64,000 nt of DNA from Pseudomonas sp. Choline-02u-1 (GCF_002836515.1 NZ_PJBC01000007.1:1-64000), one strand, 5' to 3'; positions 6,964 to 15,340 are shown, numbered from the stretch's first letter. Notes: a model not told the origin generated them from the letters alone. Numbers and translations: made by a program.

Positions 6964-7914
6964 ATGCGATCAACACTACTACGCACAGTATCACTTTTAG
7001 CTGCTGCTACGATCCCCCTTTGTGCAAATGCTACCTGCACTTACCTTGCGGGGCACGGCCCAGTAACCATGAGCACCAAACTCCCTCCCAGCATTACTGT
7101 TCCAGCGAATACGCCCAACGGTACGATAATATACATAGGGGGCGATGGTTTTGCGAAAGAGCTAAAAAATCGATTTGGTTGTACTACTAGCTTTTCCGCT
7201 GGAAGTATGGACGCACGAGGACAGAATGCGACCTCTGGAACTTACCCCATAGGAGATACAGGCTTGGCGTGGGAATGGACTACTAACCAGGAGAGAGTTG
7301 GACAATACCCTGCTATCACAAAGGATGCCGCCCCCGATTATACTTTCAACTATTTGATCCTAGGTTTTAATATCGTTAAAATCGGAGACATCAAAGCTGG
7401 TGCAAGAATCCCCGGCGGAATATTGGGTTATTACAGAGATGGCGAACTTTACCCGATAACCCTAAGCGTCACGGAAATGAATGTTGTCGCAGCCTCCTGC
7501 GAAACACCGGATATCACTGTCCGAATGGGCACCTTCACGCTCAGCGACATTGGGAAGGCACAGGGAAGCCACTCTGAGCCTGTTGCTTTTGGCATAAAAC
7601 TGAATAATTGCCCAGCAGGCCTTAATAAAATAAATTATCGCTTCACGAGAGTCGGCGAGACTGCCGATTATCGAAATGGTGTCATCAGATTGAATTCCAG
7701 TTCCACAGCCAAGGGTATTGGCATCCAGATAAAACACTCCAATGGCCAGCCAGCCATAATCGACGGCACAACCAAACAAATTTATGACGGTTATGATTCA
7801 AAAGGAGGAAACTTTGAAATCCCTATGACGGCCGCATATTTTCACATCGATAACGAAGACTTGAAGCCTGGCACAGCCAATGCCGAGCTTAACTTTACAA
7901 TTGAATATCTATAA
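6964..7914 (+). CDS. Fimbrial subunit/adhesin-like secreted protein
   Basis: A 316-residue protein with a Sec signal peptide (MRSTLLRTVSLLAAATIPLCANA). The C-terminal half has type 1 pilin features: SCETPDITVRMGTF near residues 180-192, paired Cys, alternating beta pattern and a terminal AELNFTIEYL resembling donor-strand pilin ends. The N-terminal half would be an extra, possibly receptor-binding, domain. There is no chaperone or usher gene nearby, so it would depend on machinery encoded elsewhere or be an orphan. The AT-rich composition and its place within the island suggest acquisition by transfer. Confidence 0.7.
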   Translation: MRSTLLRTVSLLAAATIPLCANATCTYLAGHGPVTMSTKLPPSITVPANTPNGTIIYIGGDGFAKELKNRFGCTTSFSAGSMDARGQNATSGTYPIGDTGLAWEWTTNQERVGQYPAITKDAAPDYTFNYLILGFNIVKIGDIKAGARIPGGILGYYRDGELYPITLSVTEMNVVAASCETPDITVRMGTFTLSDIGKAQGSHSEPVAFGIKLNNCPAGLNKINYRFTRVGETADYRNGVIRLNSSSTAKGIGIQIKHSNGQPAIIDGTTKQIYDGYDSKGGNFEIPMTAAYFHIDNEDLKPGTANAELNFTIEYL

Positions 7915-8037
7915 CCGGAAAACTTTACAGCTAACAAAAAAAACAATGCAGCTTGATTGGTTTCAACCGTTGAGTTACGCCTAATAGCGCTGACTCAAAA
8001 ATTATGCATTTAACTGTGCATCCACAAATAAAACACA

Positions 8038-8679
8038 CTACATCGATACCGCAGGCTTCGGCTGCAACGTTATTTTTTCGAGTTTTACTAGGCCAGTAGA
8101 AGCTTGCGATGCATACAGGGTAAAATTGCCCGCATTGTTCGGCGTTTGCGTGACGCCATGATTATGCATGGCTATTTGCACATTCATATGCTCAATTAAT
8201 TTAAGCACATCGCAAACAACCTGAAATAAGTTAATCGATTCCGACCCAATCCAGTTCTTCGGTGCCATCAGGTGCTGTTGTTTAGCTACGATGCTTCGGC
8301 GCAGCCCTTCAATTCGCTCCTGCATATCGCCTCCCACAGTGGCGTTGTACTTCTTTCCGACAACCAGGTTCAGATCACGACCGGTCGCTAGGTGCAGATC
8401 ATCCACTGCCGCCAAGCTCGCGGATCCGCCCGACATCAGCTTGAGCGCTCCCAGCGCCTCGATCTTTTTCACACCACCCACAGTTTCGGTCGAGTGGTCG
8501 TCGATCGTCTGCGTGTAGCTCTGGAACTGCTCGCGGTTGTCCAGAGCTTCGACTTCGCGCTCGATCGCCTGATCTCGGATCTTGCCATCGGTCTGGCGTA
8601 GCCAGTTGCCATCGGCGTCGACGCGCTGCTGGGCGGCTTCGCTGTGCTGCCATACCTGGTCGCCCTTGGGCACCAGCGG
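8038..8679 (-). pseudogene. VgrG (type VI secretion spike) C-terminal fragment
   Basis: The translated fragment (LVPKGDQVWQHSEAAQQRV...) shows repeated beta-helix-like units (LKLMSGGSASLAA, LHLATGRDLNLVVGKKYNATVGGD) and an ending with IAMHNHGVTQTPNNAG, as in VgrG or phage spike C-termini. The frame is closed by a stop at 8680-8682, exactly where the opposite-strand primase/helicase homology begins, so the 5' two-thirds of vgrG are missing. With no start site it is probably not expressed as a functional spike. Confidence 0.7.
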
Positions 8680-10219
8680 TCAGCTGTCTGCGGCCAGTGA
8701 ATTCAAGAAACGCCTGCTCGGCATGGCCGCCGGCGCCATGTTCACCGGCAGCGGCCAGCAGCTCGACAAGTTGATGAAGGATCAGCTGTTTGGCATCAAA
8801 ACCGTGTCGACCATCGACTACGTCGGCTACAGCAAGGAATACGCCTGCTACGTCTACGGCGACCTCGCGATCAAGGACGGCACCACCTACAAGGTCAACA
8901 GTGAAGACTATTTCGAGTTCGGCAAGCTGCGCCTGAAAACGCTGCAGAAAGGCGTACCAATCAAGCTGCAGCGCGATGGAAAAGACTTCAACGAGAAGTG
9001 GGTACAGTTGCTGTGGACCTGTTTCGGCGCCCAGGGCTTCGTCGCGCTGGTGTTCTTCTTCGGCTCGCTGTTCTGTGAGCAGATCCGTGCGCGTTACCAG
9101 TCCTTCCCCTTCCTGGAAGCCACTGGTGAAGCCGGCGCCGGCAAGACCACACTGCTCAACCTGCTGTGGAAACTGCTCGGCCGCGAAGGTTATGAGGGTT
9201 TCGACCCGATGAAATCAACCAAGGCCGGGCGTTCGCGCCTGATGGGGCAGGTGTCCGGCATGCCGGTGGTGTTTCTTGAGGCCGATCGCCACTGCGACGA
9301 TCGGGCGCACGCCAAAACCTTTGAATGGGACGAGCTGAAAGACTTCTACGGCGGCGGCACGCTGGCCACCAAAGGCGTCAAGACAGCGGGCAACGAGACG
9401 TATGAACCGCCCTTTCGCGGAACGATCGCGATCAGCCAGAACGCGGCGGTGGTAGCGCACGAAGCGATCATGACGCGCATCGTTAAATTGCACTTTGTGC
9501 GCCCGATCGTTACGCCGGAAAGCCGTACGGCCGCCGATCAGTTGAATGCGTTGGACGGCGCCACCCTCAGTCACTTCCTGTTGCGCGCCGTGGGCAAAGA
9601 GTCCGCTGTGCTTGAGCTGTTCGCTCAACGCATGCCCGAAAACGAAGCCAAGCTGCGCCGCCTGCACACGCACTGTTTTGCCTGCGGTACGGCCTATGCG
9701 AGCGAGCAAGGCAACTGCAGCAGTTGCGGCTACGACCTGCGCGGTTACATCCGGGTCGAGCGTATCAGCAAGAACCACGCGCAATTGTTGTCGCTGCTGG
9801 ATGGCCTGCGCCTGGTGCTGAAACTCAGTGATCCGCAGGTCGCCGCCACGCAGCGGCAGATCGTGCGGATGGCCATTGAGCGCCAGGCCTCTATCAGCTC
9901 CGACCATCCGGCCGTCGCCGAATTTTGGGAAGTCTACGACTACCTCGAATCCTTGAGCGAAGACCCGGTGGTCGACCACAGCAGTGACCCGGCGGTGATT
10001 GCTATCAACCTCAACGAATTCTGCGAGCGCGCCGCCGAACACAAACAGAAGCTGGCGGACGTGGCCACGTTGCGCGACCTGCTTAAGGAGTCGCGCTCGC
10101 GCAAATTTCTCGACAGCAATAAGGCCGTGCACAGCGCCGTGCGCGCCGCCTTCAATCACCGCAACCCTGTTTCCCAACCCCGGCCGACCACGGTCAAGTG
10201 CTGGACATTCAAGGCGTAA
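8674..10219 (+). pseudogene. Primase/helicase-type replication protein, N-terminally truncated
   Basis: About 514 residues of homology-like sequence from SGQLSAASEFKKRLLG to the stop at 10219. A Walker A loop lies at 9125-9155 (EATGEAGAGKTTLLNLLW) and a Walker B-like VVFLEADR at 9265-9290, followed by a zinc-ribbon-like CFACG-x9-CSSCG (9676-9730). This organisation fits the helicase half of primase-helicases of phages and satellites. The N-terminal primase half is missing and the frame upstream of 8674 is antisense to vgrG, so this is a deletion remnant. Intact downstream genes suggest the deletion is fairly recent. Internal starts (for example ATG at 8724) could still yield a protein. Confidence 0.6.
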
Positions 10220-10234
10220 AGGAGAGCAAGACCG

Positions 10235-10528
10235 ATGCAGATCCAAGTGTTTATGGGCAATGCCGGCGACGGCCACACCAACAAGCTCCAGTCGGTGCAA
10301 GACCGTTTGGATTTGGCGGGACAACGCGCGCCGATCATTCAGGCCGGTGCTTACGCAGAGGACGGTTTGTTGCAGATGCTGGAAGTTCGAGCCGCCGCTG
10401 GACAGCGCGAAATCCTCGTGGACGACTGCAGCCGGCAACAGATTTTGCGGGTGTTGGAATGGCAGTCATGTGTTGAACATGAGCCGCGTTTTGACGGCCT
10501 GGTGATCCACCTGGCACGTAAGGACTGA
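10235..10528 (+). CDS. Hypothetical island protein (97 aa)
   Basis: Starts 15 bases after the helicase gene with AAAGGAGAG upstream. The product (MQIQVFMGNAGDGHTNKLQS...) is soluble, mixed alpha/beta, ending GLVIHLARKD. It appears to belong to one operon with the helicase remnant and the next two small genes. No family recognised. Confidence 0.6.
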   Translation: MQIQVFMGNAGDGHTNKLQSVQDRLDLAGQRAPIIQAGAYAEDGLLQMLEVRAAAGQREILVDDCSRQQILRVLEWQSCVEHEPRFDGLVIHLARKD

Positions 10529-10590
10529 GGAAAAACAGTGTCGAGGAGTTGCAGCTCCTCGACACCCGACTACAACTGAGGACCCTAACC

Positions 10591-10842
10591 ATGCAAGCAC
10601 AGAACCACAGCAGCAGCGGCGCGAAGGCTACCACACCGGCGCGGCACCTGGTGGCCACCGCGATTATCGGCGCCGCCGTCATCGGCTACCTGGTGCACAA
10701 ACCCCCCGAGGCCCGCACGCGCCTGGAAAGCCTGAGCCAGATGGCCAGCCACTTGGGCGATCTGAGCGCGACGGATGCCGCCGTGATCAGTCAGCTACTC
10801 GCCCGCCCCGCCACACCGGGAGACTCACGCCATGTCCAGTGA
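10591..10842 (+). CDS. Small single-pass membrane protein (83 aa)
   Basis: Start at 10591 (MQAQNHSSSGAKATTPARH). One membrane segment lies at about residues 18-35 (LVATAIIGAAVIGYLV), followed by a soluble helix region (EARTRLESLSQMASHLGDL). It overlaps the following small gene by 11 bases. The longer frame from 10549 lacks a ribosome site. Function unknown; operon position links it to island replication genes. Confidence 0.55.
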   Translation: MQAQNHSSSGAKATTPARHLVATAIIGAAVIGYLVHKPPEARTRLESLSQMASHLGDLSATDAAVISQLLARPATPGDSRHVQ

Positions 10843-11002
10843 CCCAGCCGTAACACCGGTGCGCCGCTTTCCCTGGAACATCGATTACACCAGCGTGTGC
10901 GATCAGTGCGGCAAGTGGCGAGCCCAGGGCAATCACGATAAATGCAGCCGCCGGCGTCAGCGGCTGAACGCTCATCTGCGCCATCCCAAGCCCAAGGCAT
11001 AG
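10832..11002 (+). CDS. Short Cys-rich basic protein (56 aa), possible zinc binder
   Basis: A complete 56-codon frame: MSSDPAVTPVRRFPWNIDYT... with CDQCGKWRAQGNHDKC (C23, C26, C38) and a strongly basic C-terminus (RRRQRLNAHLRHPKPKA). The Cys spacing and a nearby His could bind one zinc ion, suggesting a small nucleic-acid-binding protein. It overlaps the end of the preceding gene by 11 bases and is followed by a strong terminator, so it closes the operon. Confidence 0.6.
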   Translation: MSSDPAVTPVRRFPWNIDYTSVCDQCGKWRAQGNHDKCSRRRQRLNAHLRHPKPKA

Positions 11003-11037
11003 CCCGCGTCCACCAGAAGACGCACCCGCAGATACTT

Positions 11038-11058
11038 GGCCCGGAAACGGGCCTTTTT
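11038..11058 (+). terminator. Rho-independent terminator of the small-gene operon
   Basis: GGCCCG-GAAA-CGGGCC followed by TTTTT, 35 bases after the stop at 11002 and 50 bases before the integrase start. Confidence 0.9.
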
Positions 11059-11108
11059 GTTTCCGATCGTCAGACTGTCGACATACGAGTACAGCGTTAG
11101 GGGTTTAC

Positions 11109-12326
11109 ATGAGTGGGGTTGAAACTCGCGGTAAGTCCGTGAGGATCTATTTTCAGTACAACGGGGAGAAATGCCGGGAGACGTTCCCGGGCGGCAACAC
11201 ACCGGCCACCGTGGCCCAGGCCAAGCGCTTGGCCGAGATCATCGAGTACGAGATCCAGACCGGTACCTTCGACTACGCGCGGCACTTTCCCAATTCGGCC
11301 AGATTGGTGGAAAACACCTTCGGCCACTACCTGGATCTGTGGTTGAAAATCAAGGCCAACAGTGTCGCGGCTTCCAGCTACCGAGGTTACGCCAACAAGG
11401 CCGAAGTGCATGTGCGCCCGCGCTGGGGCACGGTCCAGATCAACCAGATCGATCACCTGGACCTGCAGGAATGGATTCAGGACACGCTGTCCAAAACCCT
11501 GAAGAACAAGACCATCCGCGACATCATCAGCAATGTGCGCCAGGTGTTCCGCTTGTATCGCACGCGGATGAAAGTCGCGCACGACCCGACCGAAGGGTTG
11601 ATGGTGCGTCTGCCGGATCCCGAAGCGCCGGACCCGTTCACCCGCGCCGAAATCCGACAGATACTCGAAACCCCGACCCAGCGCACGCAAGAACTGCTGA
11701 TGGTGCAGTTCATGCTGTGGGCAGGTCCACGGGTATCGGAAACCATTGCCCTGGCCTGGGAGGACGTCGACCTGGCGCAAGGCACGGTGACCTTTCGCCG
11801 GTCCAAGGTGCGCGGCGCTTATCGCGTGACGAAAACCCGTCGATCAACGCGGCGGGTGCGCCTGCTGGCACCGGCGTGGGACGCCCTGCGCAAGATCGAT
11901 GCGCTGAACCGCAACCGAAAAGCGGAAACCGTGGATGTGGTTGAGCGGGACAACAAGACGGTGCGAAAACACAAACTGCACTTCGTGTTCCTCAACACCA
12001 AAACCGGGCTGCCGCATGCCAATGACTTCGTGGTGCGCGATCGTTTCTTCAAGGCGCACTTGCTCGCCGCCGGCGTTCGTTATCGGGGGCCGGGACAATG
12101 CCGGCACACCTACGCCAGCCAGTTGCTGACCACCGGGGTGGCGTCGATCGACTGGATCGCCGAACAGATGGGCCACACCAACGGCAACATGATCCGTCAG
12201 CACTACGGGACGTGGATCAATGAAGACGGGCCGGACGTGATTGGGATGTTGCAAATTGCATTAGGAATCGAGACGGCGCCAGTACAGCACGACTTACGCC
12301 GCAACGCAGAAACTAGGAGCGGCTAA
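11109..12326 (+). CDS. Tyrosine recombinase (island integrase)
   Basis: A 405-residue integrase with an N-terminal arm-binding domain of the DUF3596 type (residues 1-55), a SAM-like core-binding domain (about 65-165) and a catalytic domain. Catalytic residues seen are R208 (WAGPRVSE), K242 region (VTKTRR), R332-H333 (QCRHTYAS), H356 (MGHTN) and the nucleophile Y366 (RQHYGTW). The usual His/Tyr three residues before the second Arg is Gly329 here, an unusual substitution. It would recombine the 75-base repeats at the tRNA-Ser end. It points toward the tRNA end with the defence-like pair between. Confidence 0.93.
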   Translation: MSGVETRGKSVRIYFQYNGEKCRETFPGGNTPATVAQAKRLAEIIEYEIQTGTFDYARHFPNSARLVENTFGHYLDLWLKIKANSVAASSYRGYANKAEVHVRPRWGTVQINQIDHLDLQEWIQDTLSKTLKNKTIRDIISNVRQVFRLYRTRMKVAHDPTEGLMVRLPDPEAPDPFTRAEIRQILETPTQRTQELLMVQFMLWAGPRVSETIALAWEDVDLAQGTVTFRRSKVRGAYRVTKTRRSTRRVRLLAPAWDALRKIDALNRNRKAETVDVVERDNKTVRKHKLHFVFLNTKTGLPHANDFVVRDRFFKAHLLAAGVRYRGPGQCRHTYASQLLTTGVASIDWIAEQMGHTNGNMIRQHYGTWINEDGPDVIGMLQIALGIETAPVQHDLRRNAETRSG

Positions 12327-12570
12327 GCTATTTTATCGAGATAAGACTGAAACGCGTCTCTCGGCTCTGTACCATAGGCCCTGCTTTGGATTACGAGATA
12401 CCTGAGAGGCTGCTACGAGTTCGGTGAGGAGTTTACCTACTGATCTGCTGGAAGATTTACAGACAATGCGAGCTGGGTGGCCAAATCCAACCCCAATTGA
12501 AATTGCATAAAATAGCGAATTTGTTGTAAAAATTGAGACGGTGTCGAGGGGATACCGCATTGGGAATTTT

Positions 12571-13740
12571 ATGATCTTAGGCGTCAGTGTTAACGGTTTC
12601 AAATCGCTCGCCAACTTCAATCTAGTCAAAGATGGCCTGAGTAATTTTACTTGCCTCGTCGGGCTCAACGGTGCCGGCAAGAGCAGCGTACTACAATTGC
12701 TAGACTTTTCCTCACATCTGATGCGGGGAGATGTGGATAGCTGGCTATCTAAACGAGGTTGGAGTGCCTCCGACCTCCACTCTAAATTCAGTACTGGCTC
12801 AAACATAATCATCGCCATTACGGTTCAAATCAAGAGCGGCGACATACTCTCATGGGTGGGAAGCTTCAACAGAAGCACTCTTTCATGCACAACAGAAAGA
12901 GTATTCAACGTTGACGACAACTTATTTCAACTTTTGAGAGGGAAATACTCCATACTTGACGCACCGCCCTCTAAAGTTGAATTTAATTATACCGGCTCTA
13001 TTCTTTCAGTACTGAAAGACGAAGCACTACACCCCGACATCGTTGAAGTCAAAGATATAATTTCAAATATAAAATCTTTAGAGCTTCTATCCCCTCACTT
13101 AATGCGATACTCGTTGCGAGAAGTTGCAACAGACATCGGAACAGGTGGCGAAAAGCTGTCTCCATTTTTATATAATATCAAGGGTAAGGAACGAGAGAAG
13201 CTCACAAATCTGTTGCGTGAATTTTACCCCTCTGTGATCGACTTCAAAGTTAAACAGGAAAGAGCAGGGTGGAAAAAACTGTCAATCATAGAGAGTTTCA
13301 ATGGAGAAATCGTTGAAACTGATGCGAAGCACGTAAATGATGGGCTACTAAGGATTCTGGCAATTCTCGCACAGGCAGGCTCAGGTAATTCCACCCTACT
13401 TTTTGATGAAGTTGAAAACGGTGTAAATCCTGAAATAGTGGAAAGACTTGTTCACGTGTTACAAAACGCCGGACAACAGGTTATCGTTACTACACATAGC
13501 CCAATGATACTAAACTATCTTTCTGATGAAGTGGCCAAAGAGTCTGTTCACTTTATATATCGCACAGTTAGTGGCGGAACCCGCAGTCGCCCGCTATTCA
13601 GCATACCTAAAATGGCAAAGAAACTCGAAATAATGGGGCCTGGCGAAGCTTTTGTAGACACAAGCCTTTCCGACCTAACTATTGAATGTGCCAAGCTCGA
13701 TTCGGACGATACCTCAAAATCAATGAAAGGTGCCTTGTGA
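12571..13740 (+). CDS. AAA/ABC-type ATPase of a two-gene defence-like cassette
   Basis: A 389-residue ATPase of the AAA_15/SMC-like class. Walker A is GLNGAGKSS (31-39), a signature-like HVNDGLLRILAILA lies near 254-267, Walker B is LLFDEVENG with D279/E280, and the switch His309 is in TTHSP. The N-terminus (MILGVSVNGFKSLANF) is the usual first strand. Start 12571 is chosen over GTG 12541 because GGGA lies five bases upstream. It overlaps the next gene by 4 bases (GTGA), so the two act together. The pairing of such an ATPase with a TOPRIM-like partner resembles PARIS (AriA-AriB) and OLD-type phage defence. The role is inferred from architecture and location in an island. Confidence 0.8.
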   Translation: MILGVSVNGFKSLANFNLVKDGLSNFTCLVGLNGAGKSSVLQLLDFSSHLMRGDVDSWLSKRGWSASDLHSKFSTGSNIIIAITVQIKSGDILSWVGSFNRSTLSCTTERVFNVDDNLFQLLRGKYSILDAPPSKVEFNYTGSILSVLKDEALHPDIVEVKDIISNIKSLELLSPHLMRYSLREVATDIGTGGEKLSPFLYNIKGKEREKLTNLLREFYPSVIDFKVKQERAGWKKLSIIESFNGEIVETDAKHVNDGLLRILAILAQAGSGNSTLLFDEVENGVNPEIVERLVHVLQNAGQQVIVTTHSPMILNYLSDEVAKESVHFIYRTVSGGTRSRPLFSIPKMAKKLEIMGPGEAFVDTSLSDLTIECAKLDSDDTSKSMKGAL

Positions 13741-14477
13741 TAGTAGTGTGCAGTGGAGAGGGTGTAACGGATTTAGGATCATGCATAAATCATGCAGGAT
13801 TTTGTCAGGATGACATGTACAAATTAGGCCCCCTTACTTTTGTCATCGACTACATAATCGAAGAGGTACTGCAGTACAGCCCACTAGAATCACACATTGG
13901 TACTTATAGATACTTCAGCGAAAACCACTTAACTCAACGCCTTGCAGCTAGGAAAAGAGAGCGAAGAGGGTTTGTACTCGCTGGACGCAAACACGGTGTG
14001 GAAACTGGCTTTTTTTATTTCAACGCTTGGATGCTCGGTGAGATATCCAAAGAACTAGAAGAGTCAGAACAGGATGTCGCTATTGCAGTCCTCTTCAGAG
14101 ATTCTGATGGCACAAATGGTGACCCTAGCGATATTGGAGCGCAGAAGAGAGCTTCGATTGAGGCAGGCTTCAAACGCGCCGATTTCACGAGAGGTGTAGC
14201 AATGGTACCAAAACCGAAATCAGAATCATGGTTTATATGCGCGGCGAAGGAAAATCCGTATCAGAATTGCGCTGAACTGGAAGAGCTTCCTGGAAATGAC
14301 CGATCGCCAAATTCTGCAAAGAGGATGCTCAGCGCAATACTAGAAGGAGACGCTACCAACGAACGCTTAGTAACTTGGCTAGAGAACAATAGATTGGATT
14401 GCAATAGACTTTCAGAGGTTATGCCAAGCTTTGGCAAATTTCATCGACGGCTAACCGAAGTTTTACAACAAATATAA
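13737..14477 (+). CDS. TOPRIM-like (DUF4276-type) partner of the ATPase
   Basis: A 246-residue protein read from GTG 13737, overlapping the ATPase stop. Residues 1-14 (VIVVCSGEGVTDLG) give the first strand with Glu8; a DSDG motif at 122-125 follows an LLF-type strand (IAVLFRDSDG); KPKSESWF with a Glu near residue 163 completes a TOPRIM-like acidic set. This matches my recollection of DUF4276 proteins. Such proteins can be metal-dependent nucleases acting as effectors when the ATPase senses infection. The effector role is inferred. AT-rich codon use, unlike the flanking core genes, points to transfer. Confidence 0.7.
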   Translation: MIVVCSGEGVTDLGSCINHAGFCQDDMYKLGPLTFVIDYIIEEVLQYSPLESHIGTYRYFSENHLTQRLAARKRERRGFVLAGRKHGVETGFFYFNAWMLGEISKELEESEQDVAIAVLFRDSDGTNGDPSDIGAQKRASIEAGFKRADFTRGVAMVPKPKSESWFICAAKENPYQNCAELEELPGNDRSPNSAKRMLSAILEGDATNERLVTWLENNRLDCNRLSEVMPSFGKFHRRLTEVLQQI

Positions 14478-14611
14478 CCCATCATCAAACACGATAGAAC
14501 AAATGATTTAATAGTGATTACGCGACTAAAAAGCACGAGCCGGTTAGCTTCAATATTAGCCCAATACCCGTGATAGAACACGATCTTCAACGGCTAAGCC
14601 AAGAACGAACT

Positions 14612-14830
14612 CTACGACTTCCGAAGTCGTATAATCGCGTCTGTAAGCGCTTTCGCGTTTGCATCCAGGGTTTCCATGGCGACGAGTGCGTTGTCGGCAA
14701 CGTTCTCTACACCATTGTCTGAAAGCCATTTAGTGACCTCCTCTATCGCCGCGGCCAAGGCATGCTGGTTATGCAAGAGCAATGTCAGAGCATCTGCTGC
14801 AGCGACGTTGGATTGTGAGTCAGATGGCAT
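14612..14830 (-). CDS. Small island protein, paralogue of 6245-6556
   Basis: A 72-residue protein (MPSDSQSNVAAADALTLLLH...) ending IIRLRKS. AAGGA lies eight bases before the start, the same arrangement as in the paralogue. The shared part covers essentially the full length of this copy. An inverted repeat TACGACTT-CCG-AAGTCGTA (14613-14631) spans the stop codon. Predicted all-helical soluble protein; family not recognised. Having copies near both island ends suggests either duplication or capture of two related elements. Confidence 0.65.
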   Translation of the reverse strand: MPSDSQSNVAAADALTLLLHNQHALAAAIEEVTKWLSDNGVENVADNALVAMETLDANAKALTDAIIRLRKS

Positions 14831-14919
14831 CGAAGTCGTCCTTGTAGGTGAATTACAAAAAGCCTAGCTCATCGCATCGCTGGTGGTGGTGGTCGGTCAT
14901 CCACTCGCGAGCCTCTACT

Positions 14920-14959
14920 TGCGCACCAAAATAGCGCACCAGTCCCATATCAGTCCCAT
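14920..14959 (+). repeat. Right-end repeat cluster, candidate integrase arm sites
   Basis: GCGCACCA occurs at 14920-14927 and 14934-14941, and a CAGTCCCAT doublet separated by AT at 14940-14959. The left end has the same doublet (5394-5413) and GCGCACCA (5421-5428). Confidence 0.6.
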
Positions 14960-14978
14960 ATGGCTTTTTTTAGAACGT

Positions 14979-15023
14979 CAAAAACCACAAACCCCCGACT
15001 TTCTCTAGGAAAATCAGGGGTTT
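14979..15023 (-). terminator. tRNA-Ser terminator
   Basis: A long hairpin with AAACCCCTGA / TCGGGGGTTT arms followed on the minus strand by GTGGTTTTT. It lies inside the attachment repeat, so the left copy (5239-5283) carries a slightly altered version. Confidence 0.75.
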
Positions 15024-15060
15024 GCGTTTACTGAATGTGGCGGTGAAGGAGAGATTCGAA
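14986..15060. repeat. Right attachment repeat (intact tRNA side)
   Basis: It is 73/75 identical to 5246-5320. It contains the tRNA 3' end including the CCA and continues into the rest of the intact tRNA gene, so the crossover restored a functional tRNA on this side. Confidence 0.9.
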
Positions 15061-15127
15061 CTCTCGATACAGTTTCCTGTATACACACTTTCCAGGCGTG
15101 CTCCTTAAGCCACTCGGACACTTCACC
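15038..15127 (-). tRNA. tRNA-Ser (anticodon GGA), CCA encoded
   Basis: The minus strand begins GGTGAAGTGTCCGAGTGG and ends CTCCTTCACCGCCA. The anticodon loop reads CTGGAAA (anticodon GGA), there is a long variable arm (GTATACAGGAAACTGTATC region) and a TTCGAAT T-loop. The acceptor arms GGTGAAG / CTTCACC pair fully. It is the integration target of the island. Confidence 0.95.
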
Positions 15128-15340
15128 GTATCTCTGCAGACATCTTCTGTCTGTCGAGGCGCGCTAATGTAGTCGAAAGCTTTTCTGATGGCAAACTTTT
15201 TTTCAGAATTTTCATGCGCTTAAGAGAGCACCCAACGTTCGGCCTGTGAGCACGATGGCAAACCCGCCAATCTCGGGTAGGCCGCGCGCTTCCTTTATAG
15301 AAGGCAAGAGGCGCGCCGCGCTGGCCGAAGTGCTAAACGG

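Larger units (their letters stand above)
5246..15060. mobile_element. tRNA-Ser-integrated genomic island (about 9.7 kb)
   Basis: It is bounded by a 75-base direct repeat carrying the tRNA-Ser 3' end and encodes a tyrosine integrase (11109-12326). No phage capsid, tail or lysis genes are present; the replication gene and vgrG are truncated. Content is patchy in base composition, with AT-rich cargo at 6830-8030 and 12330-14600. It looks like a decayed phage satellite or integrative element with cargo, including an ATPase + TOPRIM-like gene pair between the integrase and the tRNA end. Confidence 0.85.

Noticed and set aside
2..8679. RHS gene and VgrG fragment as one working type VI cluster
   Set aside because: The VgrG piece is inside the island, truncated and on the other strand, separated from the RHS gene by umuDC and the attachment site.
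9215..10438. 407-codon open frame on the minus strand
   Set aside because: It is the antisense shadow of the helicase gene; it has no motif, no ribosome site, and is His/Arg/Val-rich as GC-rich antisense frames are.
5246..15060. Complete prophage
   Set aside because: No capsid, portal, tail, lysis or terminase gene is visible; only an integrase, remnants and cargo.
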